From Omphiscola glabra (lineage: Eukaryota; Mollusca; Gastropoda; Lymnaeidae), in NCBI GenBank assembly GCA_964017045.1, contig OZ024807.1, positions 17,325,313-17,389,312 on the forward strand: 64,000 nt of DNA. The letters run 5' to 3'. A program made the position numbers and the translations under genes. Of this stretch, positions 36,001-47,700 are shown one piece after another. Numbering within the stretch: the stretch's first letter is position 1; every line of letters begins with the position of its first letter. The notes under the pieces are model-generated. The model saw only the letters and a program-made list of their open reading frames with translations. It did not search any database and was not told where the DNA came from.

Positions 36001-36038
36001 ACCATTGATGACGCATACAATTAAATCAGAATTGTAAT

Positions 36039-36058
36039 TCTAGATTCTAGAATCTAGA
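36039..36058. repeat. Perfect 20 bp palindrome
   Basis: TCTAGATTCTAGAATCTAGA is identical to its reverse complement. Confidence 0.85.
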
Positions 36059-36291
36059 TGAAATTTAGAACGTCAAGTGAAGTAAAACTTATTGTAAGCT
36101 CTGTCTGAGTGGTAGCAACTTGCGACGACTACATTACCGGTATGTAATTTTGACGTTGTGAATCGTTAAGTCTGTAAGTACGATAGTGTTAGCGCGTGTG
36201 TTTAAGACTAAAGCTGTGATGCTATGAGCACTGATGTGATTAAATGTGATATTGTGAACACTAAGACTGAAGTCTGTAAGTTATAACCCTA

Positions 36292-36955
36292 GTATTTTAG
36301 CGAGAGATTCAGTCTATAAGATTTAATCTTGTATTCCAGTGAGTGGTTCAGTCTGTAAGAATGACCCTTGTATTCTAGTGAGTGGTTCAGTCTGTAAGAA
36401 TGACCCTTGTCTTCTAGTGAGAGGTTTGGTCTGTAAGAATGACCTTTGTATTCTAGTGAGTGGTTCAGTCTGTAAGAATGACCTTTGTATTCCAGTGAGT
36501 GGTTCAGTCTGTAAGAATGACCTTCGTATTCCAGTGAGTGGTTCATTCTGTAAGAATGACCTTTGTATTCTAGTGAGTGGTTCGGTCTGTAAGAATGACC
36601 TTTGTATTCCAGTGAGTGGTTCAGTCTGTAAGAATGACCTTTGTATTCCAGTGATAGGTTCAGTCTGTAAGAATGACCTTTGTATTCCAGTGAGTGGTTC
36701 AGTCTGTAAGAATGACCTTTGTATTCCAGTGAGTGGTTCAGTCTGTAAGAATGACCTTTGTATTCCAGTGAGTGGTTCAGTCTGTAAGAATGACCTTTGT
36801 ATTCCAGTGAGTGGTTCAGTCTGTAAGAATGACCTTTGTATTCCAGTGAGTGGTTCAGTTTGTAAGAATGACCTTTGTATTCCAGTGAGTGGTTCAGTCT
36901 GTAAGAATGACCTTTGTATTCCAGTAAGTGGTTCAGTTTGTAAGAATGACACTGT
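36292..36955. repeat. 39 bp minisatellite, ~17 copies
   Basis: Units contain CCAGTGAGTGGTTCAGTCTG and TAAGAATGACCTTTGTATT. Because 39 is divisible by 3, frames of more than 200 codons stay open on both strands (one strand repeats VSGSVCKNDLCIP). The middle copies are almost identical and the left edge is diverged. Coding is unlikely: no start context, splice signal or domain. Confidence 0.95.
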
Positions 36956-37227
36956 TTACTGATACGCTTTGATTTTACTGCAAGTGTTACAACCCTCTTC
37001 GAAGACTGCACTGGACGATCCAGATCCGGGTCTATCGACTCGAGCCGTTGTTGTAAGGTGTTAAAATATGAATCGACATCTTAACACCGTTGGAGGACAG
37101 AGAGAAAGAAACAAATGGAGGGTATTGTAATAGATAATGACACCTGGCCCACTAACATTTGCCGCGGCTTGCACGCCCCTGGAGGTTATCCAGGCTGATA
37201 ATCAAAGATGGCATTAAAGGAATCAGT

Positions 37228-37268
<41 letters not shown>

Positions 37269-37377
37269 CAGAGAGAGAGAGACAGAGAGACAGAGGGAGA
37301 GATAGAGAAGAGAGAGACAGAGAGAGAGAAAAAGAGAGAGAGACAGAGAGAGAAGAGAGAGACAGAGAGAGAGACAG

Positions 37378-37411
<34 letters not shown>

Positions 37412-37520
37412 ACAGAGAGAGAGACAGAGAGAGACAGAGAGAGAGACAGAGTGAGAGAGAGAGACAGAGAGACAGAGAGAGAGAGACAGAGAGAGACAGA
37501 GAGAGAGAGGGGGAGAGATA
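37228..37520. repeat. (GA)n/(GAGACA)n microsatellite
   Basis: About 290 bp of strictly purine-rich GA with interspersed CA substitutions. Long Arg-Glu or Ser-Leu frames are artefacts. Confidence 0.95.
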
Positions 37521-38236
37521 ATAACGCACTCAAATAATGTTCATTTTATTTATGCCGGAGCCTAATATAGGCAGTGAGGAGAAATCCAGTTCAAATCAAC
37601 ATACATGATACTATTGTCTTCATAGTGTAAACAACATTTTGACGTACCGATTTTAAAACCTTCAAAACAATTATATAGTGGCTGAAGAGCTGCTCAACAT
37701 TACACCACTAGACCAATTGCTAGATGTGCACCAACTTTAACCAGTACTCCTCTACCACAATCACAAATGATAGCAGAGTAACACCACTCACCAATACACC
37801 ATTACTATTGTTTGTGCATGCATATTAAGACACCAATATACAACACTGGGAGAAATAGCCAAACACCAATTCATTACTACAAATGGTAGCAGAGTAGCAC
37901 CACTCACAAAAACACCAACACGTGGTGGCAATGTTGTGGTAGCAATGTTATCCTTGCTAAAGCTAATAATGTTTATCGAAATTCTGGGCTACAAAAACGT
38001 GTTCCTCTCATAAAAATGTTCCAGTTGCGGCGATAGAAGAACGTGGCGGTCGGAAAATTGATTTCTTCCTCCGAGCTCTTCATTCCCCCAATCTGCAATA
38101 TTTCCTCTATATCGAGCCAATCTCCCCAAAAAGACGATTGGTTTTAAACTAGAACCTTGATTTCTGAAACTGTAGATTCTATAGCTTTAGATATGTAGCT
38201 TTAGATTCTTGAAACGTGTAGTTTAAAAATAAACAT
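37521..38236. other. Intergenic DNA without identified features
   Basis: Contains weak repeats of AATGGTAGCAGAGTAACACC at about 37,768 and 37,880. No gene. Confidence 0.4.
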
Positions 38237-38460
38237 TTCATAGAGCTGGACAAAATGGTCGTGAACTTCATAGGGTTGTACAAAATGGTTAGGTACTTCG
38301 TAGAGCTGGACAAGATGGTTAGGTACTTTGTAGAGTTGTACAAAATGGTTAGGTACTTCATAAAGTTGTACATAATGGTTAGGTACTTCGAAGAGCTGGA
38401 CAAGTTGGTTAGAAACTTCATAGAGCTGGACAAAATGGTTAGGTACTTTATACAGCTGGC
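38237..38460. repeat. 30 bp minisatellite, ~7 copies
   Basis: Units contain GGTTAGGTACTTCATAGAGC and TGGACAAAAT. The 30 bp period leaves frames open on both strands. Confidence 0.92.
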
Positions 38461-39410
38461 CATAAGATTTTTTGCAGTTGATAGGCGAAGACAGACCTAT
38501 TGGTTTGATGTAATTGTTTGGTGTGTGATGACATTGCATGTACTAGTTCGGTGTTTTGTTTTCAAATAAGAGTCGTATTTGATAGACTCGGTTTAAGATG
38601 TTTAGTTAAAAGGTATAGGCCAAGCCCACTTGCGCCAGAGTGTAAATAACGATAGAATGAACTGAAGACCGTTTGTGTAAACTGAAAGCTGTTCACCGTC
38701 CTTAAATTACCCAGGAGCTATCACAGGCCGAGGAGAAACCCTGTTTAATGACATAAGCCATCCCGCACCCGCAGCCAGTCCTGGAACATCTTTAACGTAT
38801 ACACTAGAAATAGAAACCAGGGCAGATAACTGGCGGCTGCTCACTCTGACGTAAACAATTAAGTTGGTCTGAGTTCATTTTCCTTAAGTTAATCTCTTCG
38901 GGCTAGGAGTTAATCCCCCCCCCCCCTCTTACAACACCAACGTGCATGTAAAAAATATATGTGATAGACAACAACTATTATTATGATGAGTACGTAGTCA
39001 TATGGTGACAGCAGCCAGTACTGACGACTGAAGTACAAATTGTGTGAGTTGGTCTTACATAATCGAACACGTACACAGGCTGGAAATAGCGCCTCGAGTG
39101 CGTGACACACACATACAGGAAGCATATACGGATCAGTGGCCGGAAAGACAAACTAACAAACACAAAAATAGAAATAAAAAGAGATGTACGAATTGATTAA
39201 AGAACTTTTTTTTTTTTTACTGTGTATTAGATAGCAAGAGACAAAGTCACATTTAAAGCTAACAATTCCTATATTAATTGCGCACTTAAATTGTGTCGAA
39301 TACATCGGGAAAAGTATTGTGTCGTGAAATCGAATCCATGTTTTTTCATGTCATATACTTCTGAATTTTTGTCTCATTCCCCTAAAACCACACCAGTATC
39401 CTAACTTTAA
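38461..39410. other. Intergenic DNA without identified features
   Basis: No gene. A C12 run lies at about 38,917. Open frames on the minus strand around 38,910-39,160 show no known domain. Confidence 0.4.
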
Positions 39411-39411
39411 A

Positions 39412-39640
39412 TTTTATCATAATCTTAGACTTTAATTACATAATCTTAAACTTTTATTCCATAATCTTACACTTTTATTCCGAATTCTTAGACTTTTATT
39501 CCATAATCTTAGACTTTTATTCCATAATCTTAGACTTTTATTCCATAATCTTAAACTTTTATTCCAGAATCCTAAACTTGTATTCCATAATCCTTGACTT
39601 TTATTCCATAATCCTTTCCTTTCACATGCCTTATCCTTAA
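39412..39640. repeat. 21 bp minisatellite, ~10 copies
   Basis: Unit made of CTTTTATTCCATAATCTTAG plus one base, with substitutions mainly at the edges. Confidence 0.93.
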
Positions 39641-39934
39641 CATTATCCTTATTCACTCATACCTGCTGGAATCTACCTGTTTTAAACATTGGTGCCAGGT
39701 GGAAATTTGATTTGCATTTCAACAAAGGTAACGGCGCAGGTGTCTTTAACAAGAGATCACTTTTATAGACAACTGAACGGGTGAATTCAATGAGTCAGTA
39801 GATGATGTCATTTAATACGTGGTATGTCAGCAGAGGTACCACGTCAGAGGGAGGTATTTACATGGATGTACATAATTTACTCTTCAAAGAGTGGAGGTAT
39901 CGTGTGTAGGTGACCAAATCACATATTTTGGCAG

Positions 39935-40145
39935 CACCTTCTCCCGGTCAGCACCCTCTCACGGTCAGCATCCTCTCCCGATCGGCACCCTCTCCTGGAG
40001 AACACCCTCTCACGGTTGTCATCCTCTCCTGGTCGGCACCTTCTCCTGGGGAACACCCTCTCCCGATTGGCACTCTCCCCCGTTTGGCAGCCTCTCCCGG
40101 TCGGCGCCCTCTACAGGTCAGCGCCCTCTCGCGGTCAGCAACAAT
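39935..40145. repeat. 17 bp CT-rich minisatellite, ~12 copies
   Basis: Unit near CAGCACCCTCTCCCGGT. It is GC-rich, unlike its surroundings, and considerably diverged between copies. Confidence 0.9.
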
Positions 40146-40604
40146 AGATGATAAACTCAACAACGGAATGTCCAAGTTTAATGTCCTATTAGGAAGACTC
40201 CACATGAGTGTCAGAGAGTGAAAAGGGTAATCAGTATCATCACCAAGCTGAAGGTATATGAGGCAACTCTCCTATACGCCAGACATGCATGTACAGCGTA
40301 CAGCAGACATAACTTCTTGCCTTACGGTGGCAGGCCAAAGTCCACGATATACAAGTCCTACAACAGGTTTCATTTATCAACAACCTCCCGTTTTCACAAA
40401 ATGGAAAAGAAAGAAAAAACCAACAGATGAGCCGGACACGTTGCTAGAATTCCAGACAGCCGACAATCTAAACAACTAATTAACTGTGAACTTAACAAAC
40501 ATTCAGCTGGTGAGCAGGGGGAAAAAGCGCTTCAAAGGTTGCCCTAAAGTACCCTGAAAATCCATGGATATTGACCTGAACTCATGGGAAACATTTACTT
40601 TTGC

Positions 40605-40960
40605 TCGTACAAGCTGGCAAGGCAGACTCACTGCTGGGGCACAAGCTGGCAAGGCAGACTCACTGTTTGAGCCCAAGCTGGCAAGGCAGACTCACTGTTG
40701 GAGCACAAGCTGGCAAGGCAGACTCACTGTTGGAGCCCAAGCTGGCAAGGCAGACTCACTGTTGGAGCCCAAGCTGGCAAGGCAGACTCACTGTTGGAGC
40801 ACAAGCTGGCAAGGCAGACTCACTGTTGGAGCCCAAGCTGGCAATTCAGGCTCTCTGTTGGAGCACACGCTGGCAATGCAGACTCACTGTTGGAGCACAA
40901 GCTGGCAATGCAGGCTCACTGTTGGAGCACAAGCTGGCAAGTCATACTCCTTGTTGGAGC
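40605..40960. repeat. 32 bp minisatellite, ~11 copies
   Basis: Units contain AAGCTGGCAAGGCAGACTCA and CTGTTGGAGC. Variants GCAAT and CACACGC accumulate toward the right end. The open frames are repeat artefacts: they share all three phases and have no domain. Confidence 0.93.
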
Positions 40961-41749
40961 ACATTTTACAAAGAGTATACGTATTGCTCACGCCCTCCCC
41001 CCCCCCCCCCCCAAACAAAAAACGCGCTGGGAGGAAAAGTGGAATAGCCTCCAATACCAATAGGACCCCGAAAAAATTGTGTCCAACGTGCCATCATGCT
41101 TTCCAGGCATAAATAGGACCCACAAGCCACCTGTGTACTCAACGTGGAATATAGCAGAACAGCACATACCAAGTAGGTAAGGGACATCAGTACACAGCCA
41201 CGGGGGAGGGGGGGTTAACATCTCTACACAACCAGGATGAAGTGAGATAACATCTATACATCACACAAAAGAACATTACATCAATAAAGTACACGTTCAT
41301 TTTTCCCCCTCTTTTCTTTTGGGTGTATTTTGGGGGTGGGGGTGTGACATTTGTAAAAAAAATAAATGTTCAAAGATGTAGTAAATGTTTAAATTGATTT
41401 ATTTCTATTTCAGAACTGAACAGTGGAATTGTGTTAAAAAACAAAGTTAGCTATATGAAAGACGTAGCGTGTAACTTGTGACGTTGATGTTAACATTATT
41501 TGTATAATGAAATATAACACATATTGACTAATTGCTATAACACAGACAGTAACACAGACGAAACGTCAAAATCTTTTGTCCTGTCTATAAATTCAAGTTT
41601 ATCATACTTTGTTCTTATATTTCATTTACACAACTTGAATGCAGTCCATCAATTATCTTTTATAATGAAGAGAGGAGTAAGCTAATCTAATTTTTTTTTT
41701 AAATTACTATCAATTCTATTTTATGGCAACTGTTTCTTGAATCGTACAC
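40961..41749. other. Intergenic DNA without identified features
   Basis: A C-run at about 40,997-41,012. Otherwise AT-rich and featureless. Confidence 0.4.
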
Positions 41750-42095
41750 AATATAACCACCCCCATTACACCCTTCTCGATATAACACTATACTTACACC
41801 CATATCAATATAACCACATCCTTACACCCCAATCAAAATAACCACATACTTACACCCTACTCGATATAACCACCGCCTTACATCGCACTCCATATAAGCA
41901 ACCCATTACATCCTGATCGATAACCACCTCTTACATCCTAATCGATATTATCACCCCTTACATCCTACTCCATATAACCACCCCATACATCCTACTCCAT
42001 ATAACCACCCCATACATCTACTCCATATAACCATCCCCTTACATCCTACTCCATATAACCACCTTCTCACATATAACCACCTTCCCACAACCTTC
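41750..42095. repeat. ~24 bp degenerate minisatellite
   Basis: Unit near CATCCTACTCCATATAACCA followed by CCCC, about 13 diverged copies. The right-hand copies are the most uniform. Confidence 0.85.
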
Positions 42096-42699
42096 CAATA
42101 TATTAACAGAACGTTGATCATCCATTAAGTGGCTGGATCATGAATGTGATCATTTCCTTGACTTGATAGTTCACAATCAGTTATCACTCGGGCATATTAT
42201 TATTACTATCAGTTAATCTTGGCGAGCTCTCTAGTAATCCCGGGGGGAGGGGGGGGGCATCACGCCCAGCGGCAGCGGCCATGAGAAGCACTCACTACAG
42301 CCAGAGACGTTACTATCCCCGTGGGGGAAAAAGATAGTGTTTTCTCTCACAAAATAGTGTCTGTAAGAAGAGGTACATACACTCTCGATACCAATGTAAG
42401 CACTTGCACTCCTAGTGTAAACATTTGCACAGCCAATGAAAACGCGTGCACTTCCGATCTATGACTGGAGAGATCATTCTTTTAAGCCGGCGTGTTGATC
42501 GCTTATGGCGACCTTTAACACTTCCTGTACACTCCACTGAACTTTTCTCAATACGTCCAGGTAGCGACATCGCGTTGGTTCAATCTCCTCGCTGGGATAA
42601 AGAAGCGGGTGGGTGAAACCTGCGACACCCAACTTAGTTGTACACGTAGCAGGCGTTGTGAACGTATATTTTACCCCACTTGCGCTTATGTTGCTGTTT

Positions 42700-43070
42700 A
42701 TCTGTAATAGCATTCGGTCAGTGTATGCTATAGCATTTTATTTTATAGCATTTGGTCAGTCTATGTTATAGCATTTGGTCAGTCTATGGCAGCGGTTCTC
42801 AGCCTGTGGATCGCGACCCCTTTGGGAGTCGAACGACCCTTTCACAAGGGTCGCCTAAGACCATCGGAAAACACAAATACTCTACAGTTATGAATTAGCT
42901 ACGAAAATAATTTTGTGGTTGGGGCGCCACAACATGAGGAACTGTAAAGGGTCGCGACATTCGGAAGGCTGAGAACCACTGGCCTATGGCGTAGTATTTG
43001 GCCAGTCTATCTTATAGCATTTGGTCAGTGTAAGCAATAGCATTTAGTCAGTCTATCTTATAGCATTTTT
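42700..43070. repeat. ~23 bp minisatellite interrupted by a transposon
   Basis: Units of ATAGCATTTGGTCAGTCTAT occur on both sides of the hAT element at 42,790-42,981. The element's target duplication is made from the repeat. Confidence 0.85.
42790..42981 (+). mobile_element. SPIN-type non-autonomous hAT transposon
   Basis: Inverted ends CAGCGGTTCTCAGCCT and AGGCTGAGAACCACTG, with 8 bp flanks GTCTATGG and GCCTATGG (one mismatch). The interior follows the SPIN layout I know from vertebrates: GATCGCGACCCCTTTGGGAG, CGAACGACCCTTTCACA, GTCGCCTAAGACCATCGGAA, then GAAAATAATTTTGTGGTTGG, CCACAACATGAGGAACTGTA and AAGGGTCGCGAC. 192 bp, no transposase; it would have been mobilised in trans. The match to SPIN is from memory. 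Confidence 0.88.
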
Positions 43071-43094
43071 TCACTCTTCTTTATAAAAAATATT

Positions 43095-43540
43095 CAGTTT
43101 ATTTTATTGCATTGTCAGCTTCAAACTTAATATTCAATATAACATTAGGAATTTTTGTGGATGTATAGAAATCTGATAAAAATAGTTTGTTTTAAATAGA
43201 TTTAGATTGATGAGTAAAGGATATAATTAAGTCATGAATGGCTTAATAAACATATATCGAGACCAGCTTGGTCCCTGGTTGTTAAAAAGCCCAGAAGATT
43301 AATTTAAAAAAAAAAGAACTACCCGTCTGTACTAAATGAGTCATATCAAGGCCACTAACCGGCGAGTCTCGTCCCTCAAGGTCATAACCTTATCATGGAA
43401 TCGTGTGCCGCCAGAGTGAGCACCCCTGATTACTTAGGGAGGCGGCTACTTTCGCGCACAGCAGCAAATTAAAAAAAAACGCCGCTTAATAGGACGCTTA
43501 CAACGTTATCCCCCTTGTCATCTTGTGGCCAATGGTTTAC
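43095..43540. other. Intergenic DNA without identified features
   Basis: No gene or repeat supported. Confidence 0.4.
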
Positions 43541-43549
43541 AGTTAGTCA

Positions 43550-44040
43550 CTTTTAAGCTAGAAGTCTGTACCGTGGCCAAGCTAGAAGTCTGTACCATGG
43601 CCAATCTAGAAGTCTGTACCATGGTCGAGCTAGAAGTCTGTACCATGGCCGAGCTAGAAGTCTGTACCATGGCCAAGCTAGAAGTCTGTATCATGGCCAA
43701 GCTAGAGGTCTGTACCATGGCCAAGCTAGAAGTCTGTACCATTGCCGAGCTAGACGTCTGTACCATGGCCAAGCTAGAAGTCTGTACGATGGCCAAGCTA
43801 AAAGTCTTACGATGGCCAAGCTAGAAGTCTCTACCATGGCCAAGCTAGAAGTCTGTACGGTAGCCAAGCTAGAAGTATGTACGATGGCCAAGCTAGAAGT
43901 CTGTACCATGTCCGAGCTAGAAGTCTGTACCATGGCCAAGCTAGAAGTCCGTACCATGGCTAATCTAGAAGTCTGTACCATGGCCAAGCTAGAAGTCTGT
44001 ACCATGACCAAGCAAGAAGTCAATACCATGGCCGAACTGA
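43550..44040. repeat. 24 bp minisatellite, ~20 copies
   Basis: Units contain AGAAGTCTGTACCATGGCCA. The period equals eight codons, so frames stay open on both strands (LEVCTMAK repeated on one). Each unit carries an ATG in CCATGG. A frame break near 43,810 splits the reading frame, as expected for noncoding DNA. Confidence 0.95.
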
Positions 44041-44189
44041 AACAACTCATTTCAGCATTAAGATGAATCTGTACCTATCGCTAAAGTCAGCCATTGACTG
44101 TTTCAGCCATTGGTCTTGAATGTGAAGGATTCAGCCATTTGCATATGTTGACGTGACATATACATAATTCTTAACACTTGTTAGAAGTT

Positions 44190-44735
44190 TTAGAATACCA
44201 CTGTAGTTAGAAGTTTGGAATACCATTGCAGTTAGAAGTTTGGAATACCATTGTAGTTAGACTTTGGAATACCACTGTAGTTAGACTTTGGAATACCACT
44301 GTAGTTAGACTTTGGAATACCACTGTAGTTAGACTTTGGAATACCACTGTAGTTAGACTTTGGAATACCACTGTAGTTAGAAGTTTGGAATACCATATTA
44401 GAATTTTAAAACCCATATTAAAAGTTTGGGATACCATATTAGACGTTTGAAAACCCATATTAAAAGTTTGGGATACCATATTAGAAGTTTGAAAACCCAT
44501 ATTAAAAGTTTGGGATACCATATTAGAAGTTTGAAAACCCATATTAAAAGTTTGGGATACCATATTAGAAGTTTGAAAACCCATATTAAAAGTTTGGGAT
44601 ACCATATTAGAAGTTTGAAAACCCATATTAAAAGTTTGGAATACCATATTAGAAGTTTGAAAACCCATTTTAAAAGTTTGGGATACCATTATAGTTAGAA
44701 GTTTGGAATACCATTGTAGTTAGTATATAATAGCA
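44190..44735. repeat. Two fused arrays: 24 bp and 42 bp units
   Basis: Left part (about 44,195-44,395) repeats TAGACTTTGGAATACCACTG. Right part (about 44,400-44,690) repeats ATATTAGAAGTTTGAAAACC and AAAAGTTTGGGATACC in 42 bp units. Both derive from a shared GTTTGGAATACCA core, so the array seems to have diverged and re-expanded. Confidence 0.92.
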
Positions 44736-44779
44736 TTGTAGTAAGTATAGAATGCCACAATAGTTAGAAGTTAATTATG

Positions 44780-47700
44780 TGTCAGGGGCTGGCAGGTGAA
44801 TGTGTGTAGTGTTGGCAGGTAAATGTGTGTAGTGCTGGCAGGTGAATGTGTGTAGTGCTGGCAGGCAAATGTGTGTAGTGCTGGCAGGTAAATGTGTGTA
44901 ATGCTGGCAGGTAAATGTGTGTAGTGCTGGCAGGTGAATGTGTGTAGTGCTGGCAGGTAAATGTGTGTAATGCTGGCAGGTAAATGTGTGTAGTGCTGGC
45001 AGATGAATGTGTGTAGTGCTGGCAGGTGAATGTGTGTAATGCTGGCAGGTAAATGTGTGTAGTGCTGGGAGGTGAATGTGTGTAGTGCTGGCAGGTAAAT
45101 GTGTAGTGCTGGCAGGTGAATGTGTATAGTGCTGGCAGGCAAATGTGTTTTGTGCTGGCAGGTCAATGTGTGTAGTGCTGGCAGGTGAATGTGTAGTGTT
45201 GGCAGGCGAATGTGTGTAGTGCTGGCAGGTGAATGTGTGTAGTGCTGGCAGGTAAATGTGTGTAGTGCTGGCAGGTAAATGTGTGTAGTTTTGGCAGGTA
45301 AATGTGTGTAATGCTGGCAGGTCAATGTGTGTAGTGTTCATAGGTAAATGTGTGAAGTGCTGGCAGGTAAATGTGTGTAGTGCTGGCAGGTAAATGTGTA
45401 GTGCTGGCAGGCGAATGTGTATAGTGATGGCAGGTGAATGTGTGTAGTGCTGGCAGTTGAATGTGTGTAGTGCTGGCAGGTGAATGTGTAGTGCTGGCAG
45501 GCGAATGTGTGTTGTAGTGCTGGCAGGTGAATGTGTGTAGTGCTGGCAGGTCAATGTGTGTAGTGCTGGCAGGTCAATGTGTTTAGTGCTGACAGGTGAA
45601 TGTATGTAGTGCTAGCAGGCAATTGTGTTTAGTGCTGGCAGGTAAATGTATGTAGTGTTGCCAGGGGAATGTGTGTAGTGCTGGCAGGTAAATGTGTGTA
45701 GTGCTGGCAGGTGAATGTGTGTAGTGCTGGCAGGTGAATGTGTGTGGTGCTGGCAGGAAAATGTATGTAGTGCTGGCAGTTCAATGTGTGTAGTGCTGGC
45801 AGATAAATGTGTGTAGTGCTGGCAGGTAAATGTGTTTAGTGCTGGCAGGTGAATGTGTGTAGTGCTGGCAGGTAAATGTGTGTAATGCTGGCAGTTAAAT
45901 GTGTGTAGTGCTGGCAGGTGAATGTGTGTAGTGCTGGCAGGTAAATGTGTGTAATGCTGGCAGGTAAATGTGTGTAGTGCTGGCAGGTGAATGTGTGTAG
46001 TGCTGGCAGGTGAATGTGTGTAGTGCTGGCAGGCAAATGTGTGTAGTGCTGGCAGGTAAATGTGTGTAATGCTGGCAGGTAAATGTGTGTAGTGCTGGCA
46101 GGTGAATGTGTGTAGTGCTGGCAGGTAAATGTGTGTAATGCTGGCAGGTAAATGTGTGTAGTGCTGGGAGGTGAATGTGTGTAGTGCTGGCAGGTAAATG
46201 TGTAGTGCTGGCAGGCGAATGTGTGTAGTGTTGGCAGGTAAATGTGTAGTGCTGGCAGGCAAATGTGTGTAGTGCTGGCAGGTGAATGTGTGTAGTGCTG
46301 GCAGGTAAATGTGTGTAGTGCTGGCAGGTAAATGTGTTTAGTGCTGGCAGGTGAATGTGTGTAGTGCTGGCAGGCAAATGTGTTTTGTGCTGGCAGGTCA
46401 ATGTGTGTAGTGCTGGCAGGTGAATGTGTAGTGCTGGCAGGCGAATGTGTGTAGTAGTGCTGGCAGGTGAATGTGTGTAGTGCTGGCAGGTAAATGTGTG
46501 TAGTGCTGGCAGGTAAATGTGTGTAGTTTTGGCAGGTGAATGTGTGTAGTGCTGGCATGTGAATGTGTGTAGTGCTGGCAGGTGAATGTGTGTAATGCTG
46601 GCAGGTCAATGTGTGTAGTGTTCATAGGTAAATGTGTGAAGTGCTGGCAGGTAAATGTGTGTAGTGCTGGCAGGTGAATGTGTGTAGTGCTGGCAGGTAA
46701 ATGTGTGTAGTGCTGGCAGGTGAATGTGTGTAGTGGTGGCAGGTAAATGTGTGTAGTGCTGGCAGGTAAATGTGTGTAGTGCTGGCAGGTAAATGTGTGT
46801 AGTACTGGCAGGTGAATGTGTGTAGTGCTGGCAGGTGAATGTGTGTAGTGCTGGCAGGTGAATGTATGTAGTGTTGCCAGGGGAATGTGTGTAGTGCTGG
46901 CAGGCGAATGTGTGTTGTAGTGCTGGCAGGTGTATGTGCGTAGTGCTGGCAGGTCAATGTGTGTAGTGCTGGCAGGTCAATGTGTTTAGTGCTGACAGGT
47001 GAATGTATGTAGTGCTAGCAGGCAATTGTGTTTAGTGCTGGCAGGTAAATGTATGTAGTGTTGCCAGGGGAATGTGTGTAGTGCTGGCAGGTAAATGTGT
47101 GTAGTGCTGGCAGGTGAATGTGTGTAGTGCTGGCAGGTGAATGTGTGTGGTGCTGGCAGGAAAATGTATGTAGTGCTGGCAGTTCAATGTGTGTAGTGCT
47201 GGCAGGTAAATGTGTGTAGTGCTGGCAGGTAAATGTGTGTAGTGCTGGCAGGTGAATGTGTGTAGTGCTGGCAGGTAAATGTGTGTAATGCTGGCAGGTA
47301 AATGTGTATAGTGCTGGCAGGTGAATGTGTGTAGTGCTGGCAGGTGAATGTGTGTAGTGCTGGCAGGCAAATGTGTGTAGTGCTGGCAGTTGAATGTGTG
47401 TAGTGCTGGCAGGTAAATGTGTGTAGTGCTGGCAGGTGAATGTGTGTAGTGCTGGCAGGTAAATGTGTGTAATGCTGGCAGGTAAATGTGTGTAGTGCTG
47501 GGAGGTGAATGTGTGTCGTGCTGGCAGGTAAATGTGTAGTGCTGGCAGGCGAATGTGTGTAGTGCTGGCAGGTAAATGTTTAGTGCTGGCAGGCAAATGT
47601 GTGTAGTGCTGGCAGGTGAATGTGTGTAGTGCTGGCAGGTAAATGTGTGTAGTGCTGGCAGGTAAATGTGTTTAGTGCTGGCAGGTGAATGTGTGTAGTG

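Noticed and set aside
36289..37011. 240-codon minus-strand frame and overlapping 207-209 codon frames
   Set aside because: Product of a 39 bp tandem repeat lacking stops in several frames; no evidence of selection for one frame.
37152..37537. Ser/Leu- or Arg/Glu-repeat proteins
   Set aside because: GA/GACA microsatellite translated in different frames.
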